NCBI RefSeq assembly: GCF_016653405.1
Contig: NZ_NHSN01000017.1
Span: 1 to 64,000, forward strand
DNA from: Halorhodospira halophila
GTDB lineage: Bacteria; Pseudomonadota; Gammaproteobacteria; Nitrococcales; Halorhodospiraceae
Direction: 5' to 3'
DNA length: 64,000 nt
Under the pieces are notes generated by a model that did not search any database, was not told where the DNA came from, and was given only the letters and a program-made list of their open reading frames with translations. The position numbers and the translations under genes were made by a program. Below, piece after piece: positions 63,672 through 64,000 of the stretch (positions are counted from its first letter, which is position 1; each line of letters opens with the position of its first letter).

Positions 63672-64000
63672 ATGTCCCAGGCCCTAAACGCCGAAGCAGG
63701 CTGGCAGTACGAGCAGTATACCCCCGGTTTTGCCGACTACTGGGATGACCTGGTGGGGTGGGAGACGCGTCTGGCCCGCGAAGGCGCCTTCTACAACCGC
63801 CTGGTGGGCGCCCACGGCGCCAAGAAGGTCATCGACCTGGCCACCGGCACGGGGGTCAACGCCGTCTCGCTGGCTCAGGCCGGCTTCGAGGTGACCGCCG
63901 TCGACGGCTCCGAGAACATGCTGATCAAGGCCCGCGAGAACGCCAGCAAGTACGGCGTGGAGTTCAGCGACACCCGGGCCGTCGACTGGCTGGAGCTCGA
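63672..64000 (+). CDS. SAM-dependent methyltransferase, probable glycine/sarcosine N-methyltransferase, 5' part
   Basis: The first 109 codons are in the window; the gene runs off the right edge. The peptide has the segments QYTPGFADYWDDLVGWETR and REGAFYNRL, then the SAM-binding loop VIDLATGTGVNAVSLAQAGF and VTAVDGSENML. This order and wording closely resemble the start of the glycine sarcosine N-methyltransferase of Halorhodospira halochloris, which makes glycine betaine, as I remember that sequence. It could also be the sarcosine/dimethylglycine enzyme or a fused form. AGGA lies before the ATG at 63672. Confidence 0.7.
   Translation, partial: MSQALNAEAGWQYEQYTPGFADYWDDLVGWETRLAREGAFYNRLVGAHGAKKVIDLATGTGVNAVSLAQAGFEVTAVDGSENMLIKARENASKYGVEFSDTRAVDWLEL

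Overview
The window is a dense, very GC-rich stretch of chromosome with no phage genes, transposases, CRISPR arrays, rRNAs or tRNAs that I can see. It suggests a halophilic, anoxygenic phototrophic or chemolithoautotrophic gammaproteobacterium close to Halorhodospira/Ectothiorhodospira. The reasons are: a form I RuBisCO operon with cbbQ/cbbO and a divergent cbbR; many tetrapyrrole genes (hemB, hemC, hemD, hemX, hemY, hemE); acid-rich proteins including one extremely acidic lipoprotein; the O2-independent ubiquinone genes ubiU/ubiV/ubiT; and, at the right edge, the start of a gene resembling the glycine/sarcosine N-methyltransferase used for glycine betaine synthesis in Halorhodospira. The genus is an inference.

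Layout. 1-2.3 kb: end of a repeat copy, then rsmA and argH (minus strand). 2.5-7.2 kb: hemC-hemD-hemX-hemY (plus), closed by a strong terminator. 7.3-35.96 kb: a long minus-strand run. In transcription order this is cbbL, cbbS, cbbQ, cbbO, tkt, pgk, pyk, fba, a DUF502 membrane protein, the pyruvate dehydrogenase genes aceE-aceF-lpdA, a 243-bp inverted-repeat element, ubiU-ubiV-ubiT, the giant NAD-glutamate dehydrogenase, an alpha/beta hydrolase and maeB. 36.2-38.8 kb (plus): cbbR, rpe, prk, ended by a bidirectional terminator. 38.9 kb: the acidic lipoprotein gene (minus). 39.4-43.2 kb (plus): hemB, a DUF47 protein, a PiT phosphate transporter and aroE. 43.2 kb: a MaoC hydratase (minus). 43.9-51.3 kb (plus): gltB-gltD-hemE-NUDIX. 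51.3-54.6 kb (minus): a DMT transporter and a TonB-dependent receptor. 54.5-59.7 kb (plus): a DUF4139 protein, an 1164-residue fused iron-sulfur flavoprotein and a DUF2892 protein. 59.7-63.6 kb (minus): an NAD(P)-binding protein, an ABC-class ATPase and a MocR regulator. The methyltransferase fragment reads off the right end.

How the genes work together. The cbb genes with tkt, pgk, fba, rpe and prk make up most of the Calvin cycle. Pyruvate kinase and pyruvate dehydrogenase then lead from 3-phosphoglycerate to acetyl-CoA, and malic enzyme links malate to pyruvate. gltBD makes glutamate, a likely precursor of the tetrapyrroles built by the hem genes if this organism uses the C5 route. ubiUVT can supply quinone hydroxylation without oxygen. 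The least explained parts are the inverted-repeat element (with a second partial copy at the left edge), the fused oxidoreductase cluster and the acidic lipoprotein.
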